Counted from the first letter of the stretch, positions 1 to 11,560 are shown. The stretch is DNA of 64,000 nt from Carettochelys insculpta (GCF_033958435.1 NC_134138.1:10428001-10492000), one strand, 5' to 3'. Notes: generated by a model from the letters alone, not told the origin. Program-made: numbers and translations.

Positions 1-278
1 GGTACAGACACACACATGTAAAGTGTGAGGAAATAGAATATGTAAAAAAGTGTTTGAATATCCTGCAGTAAACATATCTTGCATTACAAATCATGTATGC
101 ACTGTTTGTAAAACAGGGGTTACAAAAAGTATGGCTTGATGTTTTTTATTAAGGACCGTCTCGTATTCACATGCACTATCTGTAGGGTATTTCCAACACT
201 GTGGCTCTTAAATTATTGAGTTTTTTTACTGAATTTGAAAACAATGGCTCTTCTTGCTATGTTGTTTGCTGACCTCTG
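1..278 (+). mobile_element. hAT-like non-autonomous element, right end
   Basis: The right end, read on the minus strand, is CAGAGGTCAGCAAAC, which fits the CAGGGGTCNGCAAC-type ends of vertebrate hAT transposons. The body from about 112 to 278 matches 28515-28668 on the same strand and 37599-37745 on the opposite strand, including the shared block ending GGCTCTTCTTGCTAT. Similarity to the 37.6-kb copy extends left to about position 75. The left end is not clear and may lie outside the window. No coding capacity is seen. Confidence 0.6.
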
Positions 279-511
279 GGCCAGACCCTCAAAGGATGAA
301 GCAGAATAACTCCATTGACTGTAACTGAGGCATTGTGATTTGCACCAGCTGAGGACCACTGTGAGCTTGTCCATAAAGACTTTACTTTTGTTCTTTCTTT
401 GCTTCAGGTAGGTCTCACTTTCAGGCACTTAGCAAATTGCTTCCAGGGTTGCCAGGCTCTGCCATCCTGAAATATGAATGCAGATTTACTGTATTCAGAG
501 ACTGACACAAT

Positions 512-1021
512 CCAAAGCCAGAAGAGACCATTGCACTCTTTTAGTCTGAGTTTCTCCATACTAAAAACCACATGTTCCTTATTTCTAGTTTACACTTGTC
601 TAGCTCCCACATATAGTCATCGAATCTTATTATGCTCATGTCTGCCAGACTGAAGATCCCTCCATTGTAAAATTCTTTCTCCCCTGTGGCTGTGATCAAG
701 CCATTCCTTAACTTTCTCTTTGTAATGCTGACTAGACTGAGCTCCTTGAGAGACTCACAGACAAGCTTGTTTTCAAATATTTGTAATAATATATTGTGGC
801 TCTTCTCTGTACCCTGTCCAAGTTCTCTGAATTGTGGACACCAGAACTGGATGGAGGAATCCTGCACTGGGCACACTGTTCCCAGATACAGAGGTAAAAT
901 AACCTCTGTGCACCCACTGGAGGTGAGGCATATTGGCCCATGGTGCCCAGGGTGCACCAGAATTCTGGAATGTGGGCCCAGTTTAACCAACATTTGGTCT
1001 CATATTTTCAGAGCTGCCAAT
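512..1021 (-). mobile_element. CR1-type LINE 3' fragment, old
   Basis: The 3' end begins near 512 with the common CR1-type motif CCAGAAGAGACCATTG. The minus strand gives broken protein resembling the C-terminal part of CR1 ORF2: EVILPLYLG, then IQFWCPQFRELGQ, then VQRRAT, in more than one frame. The copy is heavily mutated and 5' truncated. It abuts the next CR1 at about 1022. The family call rests on recognised CR1 ORF2 motifs; the exact subfamily is not determined. Confidence 0.6.
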
Positions 1022-2310
1022 GGATTCATAGAATACTAGAACTGGATGGGACCTTGAGAGGTCATTAAGTCCAGTCCTCTGACACCAAGGCAGGACCAAG
1101 TACCATCTAGAGAAAATCCCTAATAGATGTCTATCAAACCTGCTCTTAAATACCTCCAGTGATGGAGATTCCACAAGCTCCCTAGGCAATTTATTCCAGT
1201 GTTTAACCACCTTGACAGTTAGGAAGTTCTGCCTAATGTTCAACCTATATCTCCCTTGCTGCAGTTTAAGCCCATTGCTTCTTGTTCTATCCTCAGAGGC
1301 CAACAAGAACAATATTTCCTCCCTCCTTCTTGTAACCCTCTTTAGGTACTTCAAAAGAGCCTTCAAGTCCACTCCAAGGCTTCTTTTTTCTAAACATGCC
1401 CAGTTCTTTCAGTCTTCCCTCATAGCTCATATTCTCTAGACCTCTAATCATTCTTGTTGCTCTTCTCTGGACCTTCTCCAATTTCTTCACATCTTTCTTG
1501 AAATATGGTGCCCAGAACTGGACACAATATTCCAACTGTGTCATAATGGCTACGTTTACACTAGCCCCAAACTTCGAAATGGCCACACAAATGGCCAGTT
1601 TGAAGTTTACTAATGAAGCGCTGAAATACATATTCAGTGCTTCATTAGCATGTGGGCGGCCACGGCTCTTTGAAATTGATGCAGCTCGCCGCTGCGCGGC
1701 TCGTCCCAATGGGGCTCCTTTTTGAAAGGACCCCACCTACTTTGAAGTCCCCTTATTCCTGTGAGCAGATGGGAATAAGGGGACTTTGAAGTAGGCGGGG
1801 TCCTTTCGAAAAGGAGCCCCGTCGGGACGAGCCACGCAGCGGTGAGGCGCGTCAATTTCAAAGTGTCGCGGCCGCCCCCATGCTAATGAAGCGCTGAATA
1901 TGCATTTCAGCGCTTCATTAGTAAACTTGGAAATGGCCATTTGCGTGGCCATTTCGAAGTTTGGGGCTAGTGTAGACACGGCCAATGAGTGCCGAGTAGA
2001 ATGGAAGAATGACTTCCTGTGTCTTGCGCTCAACACTTCTGGTAATGCGGCTGCATCCATGGTGCTCATGCTTACTCCTGCTTGTGAGTCCCCTGCTAAT
2101 ACATTAAATTAGGTCTTTGGCCTTGATGTCATACTGGGCTCTTATGGTCAGCTGATTAACTACCGTGATGCCCAATTCCTTTACAGAGTCACTGCTTCCC
2201 AGGATAGTGTCCCCCACCCTGTGGGTATGGCCTGTGCTCTTTGTTCCTGGACCTAGGACTTGGCCATCATTAAATACATGTGGCTGGTTTGTGTCCAGCC
2301 CACTCAGTGA
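1022..2310 (-). mobile_element. CR1-type LINE, split by a palindromic MITE
   Basis: On the minus strand this is the 3' part of a CR1-type LINE. The 3' end starts at about 1022 with ATTCATAGAATACTAGAAC. Translation between 1100 and 1545 shows [40 protein letters not shown] and [15 protein letters not shown], all typical of the CR1 ORF2 C terminus. The element continues at 1984, after the insertion at 1548-1983, with sequence for the region upstream of EYCVQFW. The right boundary near 2310 is approximate. Stops and frame changes are present, so it is dead. Confidence 0.75.
1548..1983. mobile_element. 436-bp palindromic MITE, GTCTACAC family
   Basis: The element is a foldback: the left half and the reverse complement of the right half match along about 215 bp, with a short loop near 1765. 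Ends are GGCTACGTTTACACTAGCCC and the complement of GGGCTAGTGTAGACACGGCC. The 3-bp target duplication AAT sits at 1545-1547 and 1984-1986. It interrupts a CR1. Copies of the same family are at 15390-15825 (also 436 bp) and 40160-40535 (376 bp). No protein is encoded; assignment to PIF/Harbinger rests on end similarity and the 3-bp duplication. Confidence 0.85.
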
Positions 2311-4302
2311 GCTAGATGGAGAGGAAGCATAAGCATGTCTGGCCATAGCGGCTTTGGGCTTCTTTTATAATGCCAGCTGTTGGATTTTACTATGCAGCAC
2401 AGCCAAAAGGGAAGATTTCCCCAGGATTTTATCAAAGGCTGAGGTTTATAAGCCTGAATGCTCAATGCTGAACAGTGCCCTCAAACCTGACCGCACTACA
2501 GCCTCCTTTCCATTCCTGGGTTTGCTCAGGTCTAAGGGGTCAGACTTCACCATCACAATCCCTGAACCAGGGCTAACAGAAGCAATTGACAGTGGTCGCT
2601 CAGAACAGCAGAGAATATTCTGAATGCACAAAGGGTGGAGCTCTGTGGCCTTTTCTACCTTACAAAGTCCTGTAGGTAAAGCAGTGTGTGTTGTGTGACT
2701 GCATTGATACCAGTACAAATGGGCTTGTCTCGGTACAGCCCATTCTCAAATGGGCAGGGGAATAAGCTATGCTACTATAAGGCATTTTGATACTGGGATA
2801 ACTGTACTTGTACTGGTAGGACCCTTCTTGCACCAATGCATTAGATAGAGACCGGGCCTAAGGAGAGGGCCATTTTTCTAAAGTCACTTTTGAGAACAAA
2901 GCCCTAATTTCATTGCTTAATTTGTGCCAAGGCTGAGTCCAGGCACCTAGAGACCTGACAGTTCCCAGCCTTGGCTCCTCTGGGTTTTCTGTGTTAGTTC
3001 GGAATGTTAAAAAAAAAAAGTGCTTAAGCCCTGGCACTTAATTGCATGAGTCTTGGCACCTCTTTCATTACAAATTAAGCACTGTGTAACTCCGTGTGTT
3101 CACCCAGCCTCTGTTTCCTGGGAGCCTGCTTCTGAGGACAATGTGCAGCTCAACGGTGCTTTGACTTCCATGGGATTTTGATCTGTGAGCAGAGGTGGTG
3201 CAGCGGGGTCTGGCAGTGGGTGGGGCCAAATGTGTCACACTGACAGCAGGGACTGACTGGTGGGCAGGACCCAAGGCACCACATTGACAACAGGGACTGG
3301 CCGGTAGGTGGTGGATGCTATAGTCAATTGGCGTGCCGGACCTGACGATGCAGGGAGGAAGGCGGTTGCCCTCAGGCTGGGCCTATTGCTGGCTCTGCCA
3401 ATGTACATAGATCAGAAGTTCAATCAAGAGGCTGAGGGATGGATAGCTGCAAAGGAATAAATACGGTGACTGACAAGAGCAAAGCCCAAAGGATTTATAT
3501 GTTGTCACCAGGTCCTTGAGACGTATTTCCATGCTCATCATAAATACTCTTATTGTCATTATATTATTAACAGTAAGCTGCTCCACTGGCAATCTTACAA
3601 GGGAAGGGACTTTGTCCAGGGCAAGAGAGTTGATTTACAGGCTTTCCACTTCTCCTGGCTGGCTGTGTGACTTCAAACCTTTCACTCCAAATGGAGAGCC
3701 TTATTGTGCACCATGCCAACCCCCTGAGTTGGAGTCACAGCTCTCTAATGCTACTCTGCATGATGGGAAGGACTGTGAATGGGCCAGAGAGGACCTCTCA
3801 CAGCAGAGAGGATGACAGAATTGCCAGGCCCTTGAACAAGGGTCTAGGTTTGCACTCCTGGAAGGGGTGGGGCCTCAGGCAGTCCTGGGAGCTATCCCTC
3901 TCCCCTGCCAGACCTTCAGCGGAACATGCCATCTTCCAGTTTCAAGGGACTGGGGCCTCAGCCATGGCCAGCCATCGCTACTGCTATTAAAGCAATGATA
4001 ATGGCTGGGGCCCCACACAGTTTTGAATTGCTGGATACTGGGGCAGTTGTCCTGTTCCCCTTGCCCCTGACTTCTTACTGCTGGTGACACTCCCCATGGA
4101 ACAGGCTGAAAGCACAATGGTGATGGCAAAACTCACCCACTATATATTCGGTGGAAAGACTGAGGGCACCAGTCTCTAGAGGGACTCTGTTGCCTTCACC
4201 AGCACTGAATTTACCTGGAAGAAACAAAGAGGCTTTATTCAGACACATGCTTTGCAGGTTTATACTCAGCATATCTCCAAATATACTTCAAAATTATATA
4301 TA
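2311..4302. other. No gene recognised
   Basis: I see no exon, no open frame with recognisable motifs and no clear transposon here, apart from the 44-bp tandem pair at 3216-3303 and a short A-run near 3009. Confidence 0.5.
3216..3303. repeat. Two-copy 44-bp tandem repeat
   Basis: Positions 3216-3259 and 3260-3303 are two imperfect 44-bp units. Both begin GTGGG and contain CACATTGACA or CACACTGACA followed by AGGGACTG. The partial match GTAGGTGG follows the second unit. Confidence 0.7.
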
Positions 4303-4625
4303 CAGGCTGAAACGCTCTAACCCGGAACTCTCCTGTCCGGCAGCATCCATAACCCAGCATGATTTTAATTAGCAGGATGTCCACTTATCATGGGCATGGC
4401 TAAGTTTTCTGTGGTTCTGTGACATTTGTTTATAGCCACCAGTCCTGGCTCTCAGTGTCCTGGGCTGTTCGTTAGTTGACATTTACCCCTAAATGTCTTC
4501 TGAGAGCCCAGCAAGCAGTGGAAGTGTTGGTAATGTGCTAAACAATATTGACCTCCTGTGGTGTAGCAAATTCCCTGTTTCTGCACCAATTGGATCCCAA
4601 AGGTGCCAGACCAGAGTTCAACCTG
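4303..4625. mobile_element. Tigger/pogo-like non-autonomous DNA element
   Basis: The left end CAGGCTGAAACGCTCTAACC is preceded by TA. The right end, reverse complemented, is CAGGTTGAACTCTGGTCTGG, followed outside by TG, a likely decayed TA. The end type CAGGTTGAACCTCTCTAATCC is familiar from pogo/Tigger elements with TA target sites. The 323-bp body shows no reading frame of note. A related left end occurs at 56708. Confidence 0.65.
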
Positions 4626-4718
4626 TGTGTGTGTGTCTGTATGTGTGTGTGTGTATAATTTCTTTCTTTCTTTATTTCCATATAAAAAGCAACACACACA
4701 CACACGCGCACACACACA
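4622..4718. repeat. (TG)n and (AC)n microsatellites
   Basis: A TG-rich run (about 4622-4656) and an AC-rich run (about 4690-4719) flank a TTTC stretch. The two runs are complementary and could form a hairpin. Long apparent reading frames of TH or VC repeats here are artefacts of the simple repeat. Confidence 0.9.
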
Positions 4719-4719
4719 T

Positions 4720-5025
4720 ATATTCTGTAACTCCCAAAGGTCACTTTTTCAAACACCACATATGTTCACTGCTTAAGTATTTCATTACAGTGCAGATAAA
4801 AGCCCCAGCTGTCTCCAGTGGTTAGCATTGCTATGTTTTATTTATTGCCTTTTGTACCTATTCATCATGAAGGACACCTGGGTGTCCTTTCCCTAACCTC
4901 CAGATAAGTTCACTTTTGGATAGCAATTGGAAAAGGTGATAGAAAAATAAATAAATAAGCATGTAAATAAAATAAATATTTAATGACCCTGAAAAAAACC
5001 CAAAAACATTTATTAGATCTTTCTT

Positions 5026-5056
<31 letters not shown>

Positions 5057-5931
5057 AAAAAAGCAGGCAGAACTTGTAATTTTTGTAGGGGAAACTCATA
5101 GAACTTTGGCCATTTCACTTTTATATGCTTAATGACGAAAATACAGTTAAACCAACTAAGATAAATAGGACAAAACCTTGCAGTCCCCATGCTTCAGGAA
5201 CAATTGTATTCGCCTGCAGAGTACTGTGCACCAGTATGGTTGATCCTCACACACCAAAGTGGTGAATGCTCAGTTATGCTGTCATGTGCATGAGCTGCAC
5301 CCTGCACCCAGCTGCATGCCCATGTGTCTCACATCTGATGAGAGGTTGTCACTGTAGCAAATATGCACCGACCCAGGCCTGCCACTGCACAATCACCTCC
5401 TTTAAACAGACAGCTGTGTTTGACATCACGTCACCCATTATGGTCTCATCCACCATGCCAGGATGGTAGGCTGGAAACACACTTGCAAGAGCAACAGATA
5501 TCTGTTATAATCCCCAGCCAGTTCCTCATTGCTGAAAATCTGCCTGCCTAGTTTCGACCTGCTGCATCACCAGTGGTCCCTGTTGAACAAGTTCTGGACA
5601 GGGCGAGAGGTCTATGCAGCTAAACTTTGTCCTTGCAATGTTGTGACAGCCCTTTGTGCAGCTGTAGAGCAACAAAGATGCTAGCGCCTATTGTCCATGA
5701 ACGCCTGCTGACCAGGTTCAGTAGTGGGCTAGAAGCACTGCGTCACACCACTGAAAATGCTGTTGCTCGGCTAAGTGACCACGTGCATGCTAGATAAATA
5801 AATTTTATTGAAAAAACAATGGAGAAATGAGGAACTATTCATTGGCCATTAAAAAGGGAGGAAGTTCTTAACGAAAGAACAATCAATCAATCAATCAATC
5901 AGTCTGTATTAATCTGCTTTCTTTTTTTTCA
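4720..5931. other. Unassigned, with simple repeats
   Basis: Holds a (TTTC)n tract at about 5020-5056 and an (AATC)n tract at about 5879-5901. The stretch 5270-5800 has fewer stops on the plus strand, for example the segment reading APIVHERLLTRFSSGLEALRH, but I do not recognise a family. No host exon could be supported. Confidence 0.5.
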
Positions 5932-6566
5932 GACTTGTCTACACTGCGGTTGTTTTTTCGCGCCCCAACCCCTCCCAGAAAACCCGACCCATTTTCCCCT
6001 GGAAAACAACCCCTTGCATTCACACAATAAAGCAGCATGTATCAAACGGGTAGCCATGTTAGTCTGTATCCACAAAAACAAGAAGGTCTGTTGCACCTCG
6101 TAGACTAACAGATTTACTGGAGCATAAGCTTTCATGGGCAAAGACCCACTTCTTCAGATGCATCTGACGAAGCGGGTCTTTGCCCATGAAAGATTATGCG
6201 CCAAAAAAGCTGCTAGTTCATAAGGTGCCACAAGCCTTCTTCTTAAAGCAAAGCTTGTTATACTGAAATAACAGTGCATTTAACTGGAAGTACTAACTCC
6301 ACCAAAATGAATGACTTTTGCCCACCAGCCCCACCTTTCAATTTCAAAATTGATTCATGGTGTACTGAGCAGAGGTAATCATGACTTAATTGGCCTCCAG
6401 AGAGGCATCCCGTCATTGCTCTTATTTTGATATTGGGATCTCTAGTGTGAACACTCAGTTTTGAAATGTTCTTGCCATGTGAACGCTCTTTTCCGAAATA
6501 ACTTATTTCGACGTTAGGCTACCGAAATGTGCTATTTCCAAAACAGCATGCAGTGTTGACATAGCC
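5932..6566. mobile_element. GTCTACAC-type MITE containing a PLE
   Basis: The left end GACTTGTCTACACTGC and the complement of the right end GGCTATGTCAACACTGC form imperfect inverted repeats. Flanking triplets are TCA (5929-5931) and TTA (6567-6569), a possible mutated 3-bp duplication. A PLE fragment lies inside at 6035-6243. The interior contains several TTTCGA-type motifs at its right side, as in the other elements of this group. No coding sequence. Confidence 0.65.
6035..6243. mobile_element. Penelope-like element 3' end, inverted pair
   Basis: Two copies of a PLE 3' end lie head to head. The left half runs on the minus strand from GGGTAGCCATGTTAGTCTGT to AAGACCCACTTCTTCAGATG; the right half runs on the plus strand from CATCTGACGAAGCGGGTCTT to a truncated AAGGTGCCACAAG. 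A 7-bp direct repeat TAAAGCA at 6028-6034 and 6244-6250 is the likely target duplication. The same arrangement occurs at 26095, 44571 and 45071. Confidence 0.75.
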
Positions 6567-7200
6567 TTACACTTAGCTCATAAGCTTTTTGGGATGAAGA
6601 CTAATTTTTTGTTCTGTGTTGTACAGCACCTTGCACAATGAAGTTCTGATCCAAAACTAGGTTTCCCATGTGATAAAATAAGAAACAAAAGTAATAAATC
6701 GTTATAAAGAACTAAAAAGAAATGCTAGGAAACATGACAACCTGCAGGCAGAGCCATTCCTCAGCAGAGCATTTGTCAAAGTTTTCCTAGATGTGTCAGC
6801 AGGTCTTTAATATAATGCGATGAAATAGTTTATTTCTTGTAGCGAACAGAACTAATTCATCACACGGAACATATGGCTTCCCATATGATTTAGCATCTGG
6901 GGCTCCACGATGGAACACACCATTGGAGTTACTGCTTGTGCTTTTAGTTTTGCCATGCTGAGAACCATTATTTTGTTTGTCCAATTCCCACAGATCCTTT
7001 TCCTCTTCTGAAAGTATATTGGGCCACTTGTGTACCAGAAAAGTTCCATAGAAGCCCTTCTCTTTGAGGTGGAGATTCTGTTTGGGACATGAGAAATTGG
7101 TCCCTTAACTGAGTTTCCAGGACTGGCTCTGTCAAGAATTAACACTTGGAGCACATGAGTGGCTGGACTTTTGGAAAGCATGTTTCAGCTGTAAAATAGC
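6567..7200. other. No gene recognised
   Basis: AT-rich sequence without supported exons or clear repeats. Short open frames on the minus strand have no recognisable motif. Confidence 0.5.
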
Positions 7201-7450
7201 TCATTCAAGCAGAAATATTCCATATTTGAGCATCTTGCCTTCTGGCTAATTAAGCAATTATGTGAAAATCACACTGTACCTCTGCAGATGGCTTACCCCA
7301 CCCGTCCCCACCAGGGAGCCAGCACATTAAGCTTATGCATTGCATTGTCATGTATTCATTATATGGCCAATAACATGACTAATGTATGCTGTCTCTGAGA
7401 AATGTGTCATGGAATAATCCCCACCAGGTTTTAAATCATACTTATTTAGT
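7201..7450. repeat. Dispersed repeat, copy 1 (second at 15033)
   Basis: This stretch aligns directly with 15033-15290, sharing blocks such as TTTGAGCATCTTGCCTTCT, TGTATTCATTATATGGCCAA and CACCAGGTTTTAAATCATA. I estimate over 80 percent identity by eye with small indels. The nature of the repeat is unknown. It ends just before the LINE at 7488. Confidence 0.75.
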
Positions 7451-7487
7451 AAAATAATAACAGTGTAATTGGTCAGGTTGACTGCAG

Positions 7488-8562
7488 AGGGAAACTGTTT
7501 AATCTTGCAAGGCTGAAAGCTAAGTCTAAGGTGCGGGAAGTCCTCATCAGACACATGCTGTTCGCAGACGATGCTGTGTGTCTCACACAGAAGACCAGCT
7601 TCAAAAACTGCTGGATCAGTTCTCCAAAGTGTGCAAGGAGTTTGGGCTTACCATCAGCCTAAAGAAGACAAACGTACTCGGTCAGGATGTTGCTGAATCC
7701 CCATCAATCAGCATTGACAACTATACGTTAGAGGTCGTCCACGAGTTCACTTACCTCGGGTCCACCATCACTGACACCCTGTCGTTGGACACTGAGCTAA
7801 ATAGGAGGATCAGAAAAGTGGCCACAGCTCTGTCCAGACTCAGCAAGAGAGTGTAGAATAACAACAAGCTGTACACTCACACCAAAATGCAAGTCTACAG
7901 AGCCTGCATCCTCAGCACCCTCCTTTATGGCAGCGAGACTTGGACCCTGTATGCCTGCCAGGAAAAGAGGCTGAACGTCTTCCACTTGCGCTGCCTCAGG
8001 CGCATCCTTGGAATATCATGGAAGGACAGAGTGACCAACACCGCCGTCCTCGAGCAAGCTGGAATCCCAACCATGCACACCCTCCTGAGGCAGCGTCGGC
8101 TCCGCTGGCTTGGCCACATTCACAGGATGAATGGTGGAAGGATTCCAAAAGACATCCTGTATGGTGAGCTAGCCTCTGGCAAAAGACCTGCCGGACGCCC
8201 CCAGTTGTGCTACAAAGATGTCTGCAAGAGAGACCTCAGAGAGGTAGACATCGAGCTGGACAACTGGGAAGAACGAGCAGATGACCGCAGCAGATGGAGG
8301 CAGGGGTTACACAAGGGCCTTCAGAAGGGCGAGATGAGGATCAGACAGCTAGCAGAGGAGAAGCGAGTGCACAGAAAGCACACTACGGACTTGCCAGACA
8401 CCCACCACATCTGCAAGAGATGTAGCAAGGACTGTCACTCTCGTGTGGGTCTTCATAGTCACAGTAGACACTGTAAATGAAGCCCTCAATTGAAACTATA
8501 AAGGGCGCGATCCATAGTCTATGCAGACTGAAGGATGCCTACTACTACTACTGCTACTACTA
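7488..8562 (+). mobile_element. RTE-like LINE, RT C-terminal part and 3' end
   Basis: The 5'-truncated copy begins inside the reverse transcriptase: MLFADDAV at about 7552-7578 holds the FADD catalytic motif. A 1-bp frameshift follows, then an open frame with FTYLGSTITDTLSLDTELNR. A stop at 7854-7856 (TAG where Trp is expected) precedes a 197-residue open frame from 7887 with YGSETWTLYACQEKRLN, LRQRRLRWLGHIHRMNGGR and, at the C terminus, a Cys/His zinc-finger-like CKRCSKDCHSRVGLHSHSRH. The stop at 8478-8480 is followed by a short 3' UTR and a (TAC)n tail. A second copy on the minus strand at 34832-35510 is about 91 percent identical in protein. The LINE clade is tentative. Confidence 0.85.
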
Positions 8563-8744
8563 TATATGATGCAACAGGACATATTTGAATTAACAGTGAA
8601 TTTGGAGATGACATTTAATATTCTATTCTGCAGTATATTGAATGCATGTGCTTCACTAACACTTAAATATTTGTATTAAAGATGAATGGAACAGGACCGA
8701 GAGCACAGCTAAACTGAATTTCTGCTTATCAAAACTCTTGCTCT

Positions 8745-10378
8745 TTTCACGTCTCACGGATACAAATGGCATGTACGTGCTGCCCATCTGTTGTCTCTCA
8801 ATCTTGCTACATGACCAGCCCATCTCCTTTTCCAGTTATACATTACTTGGATGATATTGTTAACACCACTTCTTGCACATAAATCATAAATAGTAACATG
8901 CTGCAACCTACTTACACCCACTGTTCTTTGGGAGGTTTGCAGCTTTGATTGTTCTGTAAGTGTTGCATTCCACATTTCACAGTAATATATCATTGCTGGA
9001 AGGATACTGGCATTGATGACATGGGACTTTGTGGCATTGGAAAGTTTGGGATAGAAAAAGACACTGCTCAAATTCCCAAAGGCCATCCAACCTGACCTCC
9101 TCTTCAGCTGTGGTCTCCACTCATTGTCCATTCGCAACTCTTGTCCAAGACATATATAGCGATCCACCAGCTCAACAGACTGTCCCTCCAGCCGCATGAC
9201 ATACGCCGAATATAAGTTTTTTCATCCACAGAATCATGGAATTCTAGGGCTGGACGGAACCTCAGGAGGTCACCTAGTCCAGCCCCCTGCCTAAAGCAGG
9301 ATCAACCACAACTACATCATCCCAGCCAGGACTATGTCAAGCCAGGACTTAAAAACCTCTAGGGATGGAGATTCCACCCCCGCTCTTGGTAATGCATTCC
9401 AGTGCTTCACCACACTCTGGTGAAATAGCTTTTCCTAATATCCAACCTACACCTCCCCCACTGCAACTTGAGACCATTGCTCTTTGTTCTGTTATCTGTC
9501 ACTGTTGAGAACAGTCTCTCTCCATACTCTTTAGAGCCTCCTTTCAGGAAGCTGAAGGCTGCTACCAAATCGCCCCTTCACTTTTCCAGTGTGGATGGTC
9601 AGGCCAATCTCCTTTGTGTTCTTACCAATGTCATTGAGAAGGATTTGCAATGTTTCAGGTTTCAGTGCAATTAGAAAGATGTGATCTGCGAAACAGAGCA
9701 GCTGGAGAACCTCACCACGAATCAGAAATACATCTTTCACTTCAACCCTCCACATGATGGTTGCTTTATGCTTGCTTATCTCTGATGCCCAAGGAATTAT
9801 CAAAAAGTGTGATTTCTATAGTTGCATCCATCATGAAGTTTTGTATGTTTCTAACATGCACTGCAAAAGGAGAGCATTTAGAGCTGTATTTTGTTCCACC
9901 AAGTCAAAGGCTCTTTTAAAGTCAATGAACAACAAGCACAGTGGGATCTTGCTGTCTCTAGATCTTTCAGTCTTCTAGGTAACCACAAAAACATGGCCCA
10001 GTGTGAAGAATCCCCTGTGAAAATTGCCTGTTCCAATCTCATGTTTTTCTCAAGGCTACCATCCATGTGGTCATATATCATTCTCATAAAGACCTCACAA
10101 AAATGAGAAAGCAGGCAGGTGGGTTGATACTTGCAAACATCTGCTCGATCACCTTTTTTTGACAGAAGAATAGTTCATGATCTCTTCCTTCAAATTTCTC
10201 CCCTCTCTAACATATCTTGCGAATCTCCCGCTAACTGCTTTTGGAAGTGTGTCCTCTCGTGTATGAAGTTCTTCCCTGTGTACTTGGTCTGAACTAAATA
10301 CTCTTCCTGACTTGATCTTCTGAAGGGCCACTGGTACGTCTTCATGGAGCACATAGGTTCGGAGGTGATGGAGCCCAC
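8745..10378 (-). mobile_element. RTE-like LINE split by a CR1
   Basis: Reading on the minus strand, 10378 to 9588 gives broken RT: SIKSGR-type residues near 10320, then KIPLCLLFIDFKRAFDL (motif A, around 9900-9955), then LCFADHIFLIALKPETLQ (motif C, FADD decayed to FADH). After the CR1 at 9229-9587 the frame resumes with MRLEGQSVELVDRYICLGQE and WKRRWAGHVARLRDNRW down to about 8760. These motifs are typical of RTE-type non-LTR retrotransposons. Several frameshifts and stops make it non-functional. Confidence 0.8.
9229..9587 (-). mobile_element. CR1 3' end inserted in an RTE-like LINE
   Basis: Starts with CAGAATCATGGAATTCTAGGG, the reverse complement of the CR1 3' terminus, and continues with the CR1 3' untranslated region and last ORF2 codons until AAATCGCCCCTTCAC near 9587. 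The flanking RTE sequence on each side belongs to the same open frame, so this is an insertion. It is a close relative of the CR1 copies at 38942 and 58208. Confidence 0.85.
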
Positions 10379-10499
10379 GTGAGCTTTTGTTCTTTTGATG
10401 TTACTTTTTTTTCACCCTCATTTTGTGGTTGCTTTTCTAATATGAAATAAAAGCCATGCAGAGGGACTATACAGTATACATCATGTGTATCAGAATATA

Positions 10500-10870
10500 A
10501 TCCTTTACCATAGGCGATGTGTGGAAGGTGCATAGGGAGCCACATGCACCCCAGTGTTGCCTGTGGTCACCGCACTATTTCTGATGAGTGTGGGGGGAGT
10601 CCCACCCCTCTCACCTGGAGCAACGCAGCCCAAATGTATCACCACTCTGTTGTGGTGCAGGGGAGATTCCTCCGCACCACCGGAAGAGGCGTGGTGCTTT
10701 CTCAGGCAGATGCAGGTGGGTGCAGAGCTGGGGTGGGGAGAGGGTGGAGCATGGGTGGAATCGGGCAGGAGGGGATTGGCAGGGTGAGGGAAGGGTGGGG
10801 CATGAGTGGAACCGAGGCACTTGGATGATACCCACCCCCCAGAATCCCCACACTGGTCGCCTCTGTCCCT
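10500..10870. repeat. GC-rich, G-tract-rich segment with tandem units
   Basis: A local GC-rich island within AT-rich DNA. From about 10735 to 10815 there are two imperfect units containing GGGTGGAGCATGGGTGGAA and GGGTGGGGCATGAGTGGAA. Several overlapping open frames exist on both strands because stop codons are rare in such composition. No motif supports a protein. Confidence 0.5.
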
Positions 10871-10917
10871 AGCTTTATTTCCTTGGTAGGGTAACATACT
10901 GGTTATAGGCCATGGGC

Positions 10918-11040
10918 ATGGGTTCATAAATTACAAGGTCAGAATGGACCACTGTGATCATCATCTGACTTCCCCGTGTAACAGGCCGCTGAATTAATTC
11001 CTGAGCATAATAAACACAAGACCTTTTTACGTATATGTGA
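10918..11040 (-). mobile_element. CR1-type LINE 3' fragment
   Basis: Contains AAGGTCAGAATGGACCACTG and CTGACTTCCCCGTGTAACAG, which resemble the 3' end of the CR1-type family also seen at 512. Only about 120 bp remain. Confidence 0.5.
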
Positions 11041-11560
11041 TCATGGCTCCCTCTAGTGGCTAGTGTTGCAGGATTACATAAACCCTAAACCTGGTACAAT
11101 TGAAAGAAATGCTAGCACAACTAGTGGTAGGCATCTGGGTTGGGTTTTTTGTTTGTTTGTTTTGTTTTTCTCCAGCAGAAAGCTTTTACTGTGATGTCTT
11201 CTCATATGGTCCTGGAAACAATCTGCTCCGGATATGTCATGCTACAAAAAGGAATTTGGTACGTTCTTTCATTGGTCAGATGAGCTGACCAACCAACCAG
11301 ACAACCAACAACAAACCATTTTGTTGTTGAACCTTTGCCAAATACTTGATAGTCCCCCTGCTACAGGAGAACAAAAGTGCATGTAATTGTCAGAAGTCTG
11401 GTGATCTGGGAACACCTTTAGGGAAAACATTCGAAAAGGGGTATGCAAATGTGCCACACCTACTCACAAAGTCATATACAAGTCAATACGACCATGTCTG
11501 AAGGCCTTAAAGCCTCGGGTAATAACTGGTTCACACACAAAGCGTATTGCACAACTCAAT
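11041..11560. other. No gene recognised
   Basis: AT-rich sequence with a short T/G-rich tract near 11145-11170. No supported exon or transposon. Confidence 0.5.

Noticed and set aside
4452..4825. Frames rich in TH, VC or VCV
   Set aside because: They are translations of the (TG)n and (AC)n microsatellites.
10505..10927. Pro/His-rich 140-codon frame and overlapping Gly/Trp-rich frames
   Set aside because: GC-rich composition makes stops rare on both strands; there is no motif, no splice support and tandem structure is present.
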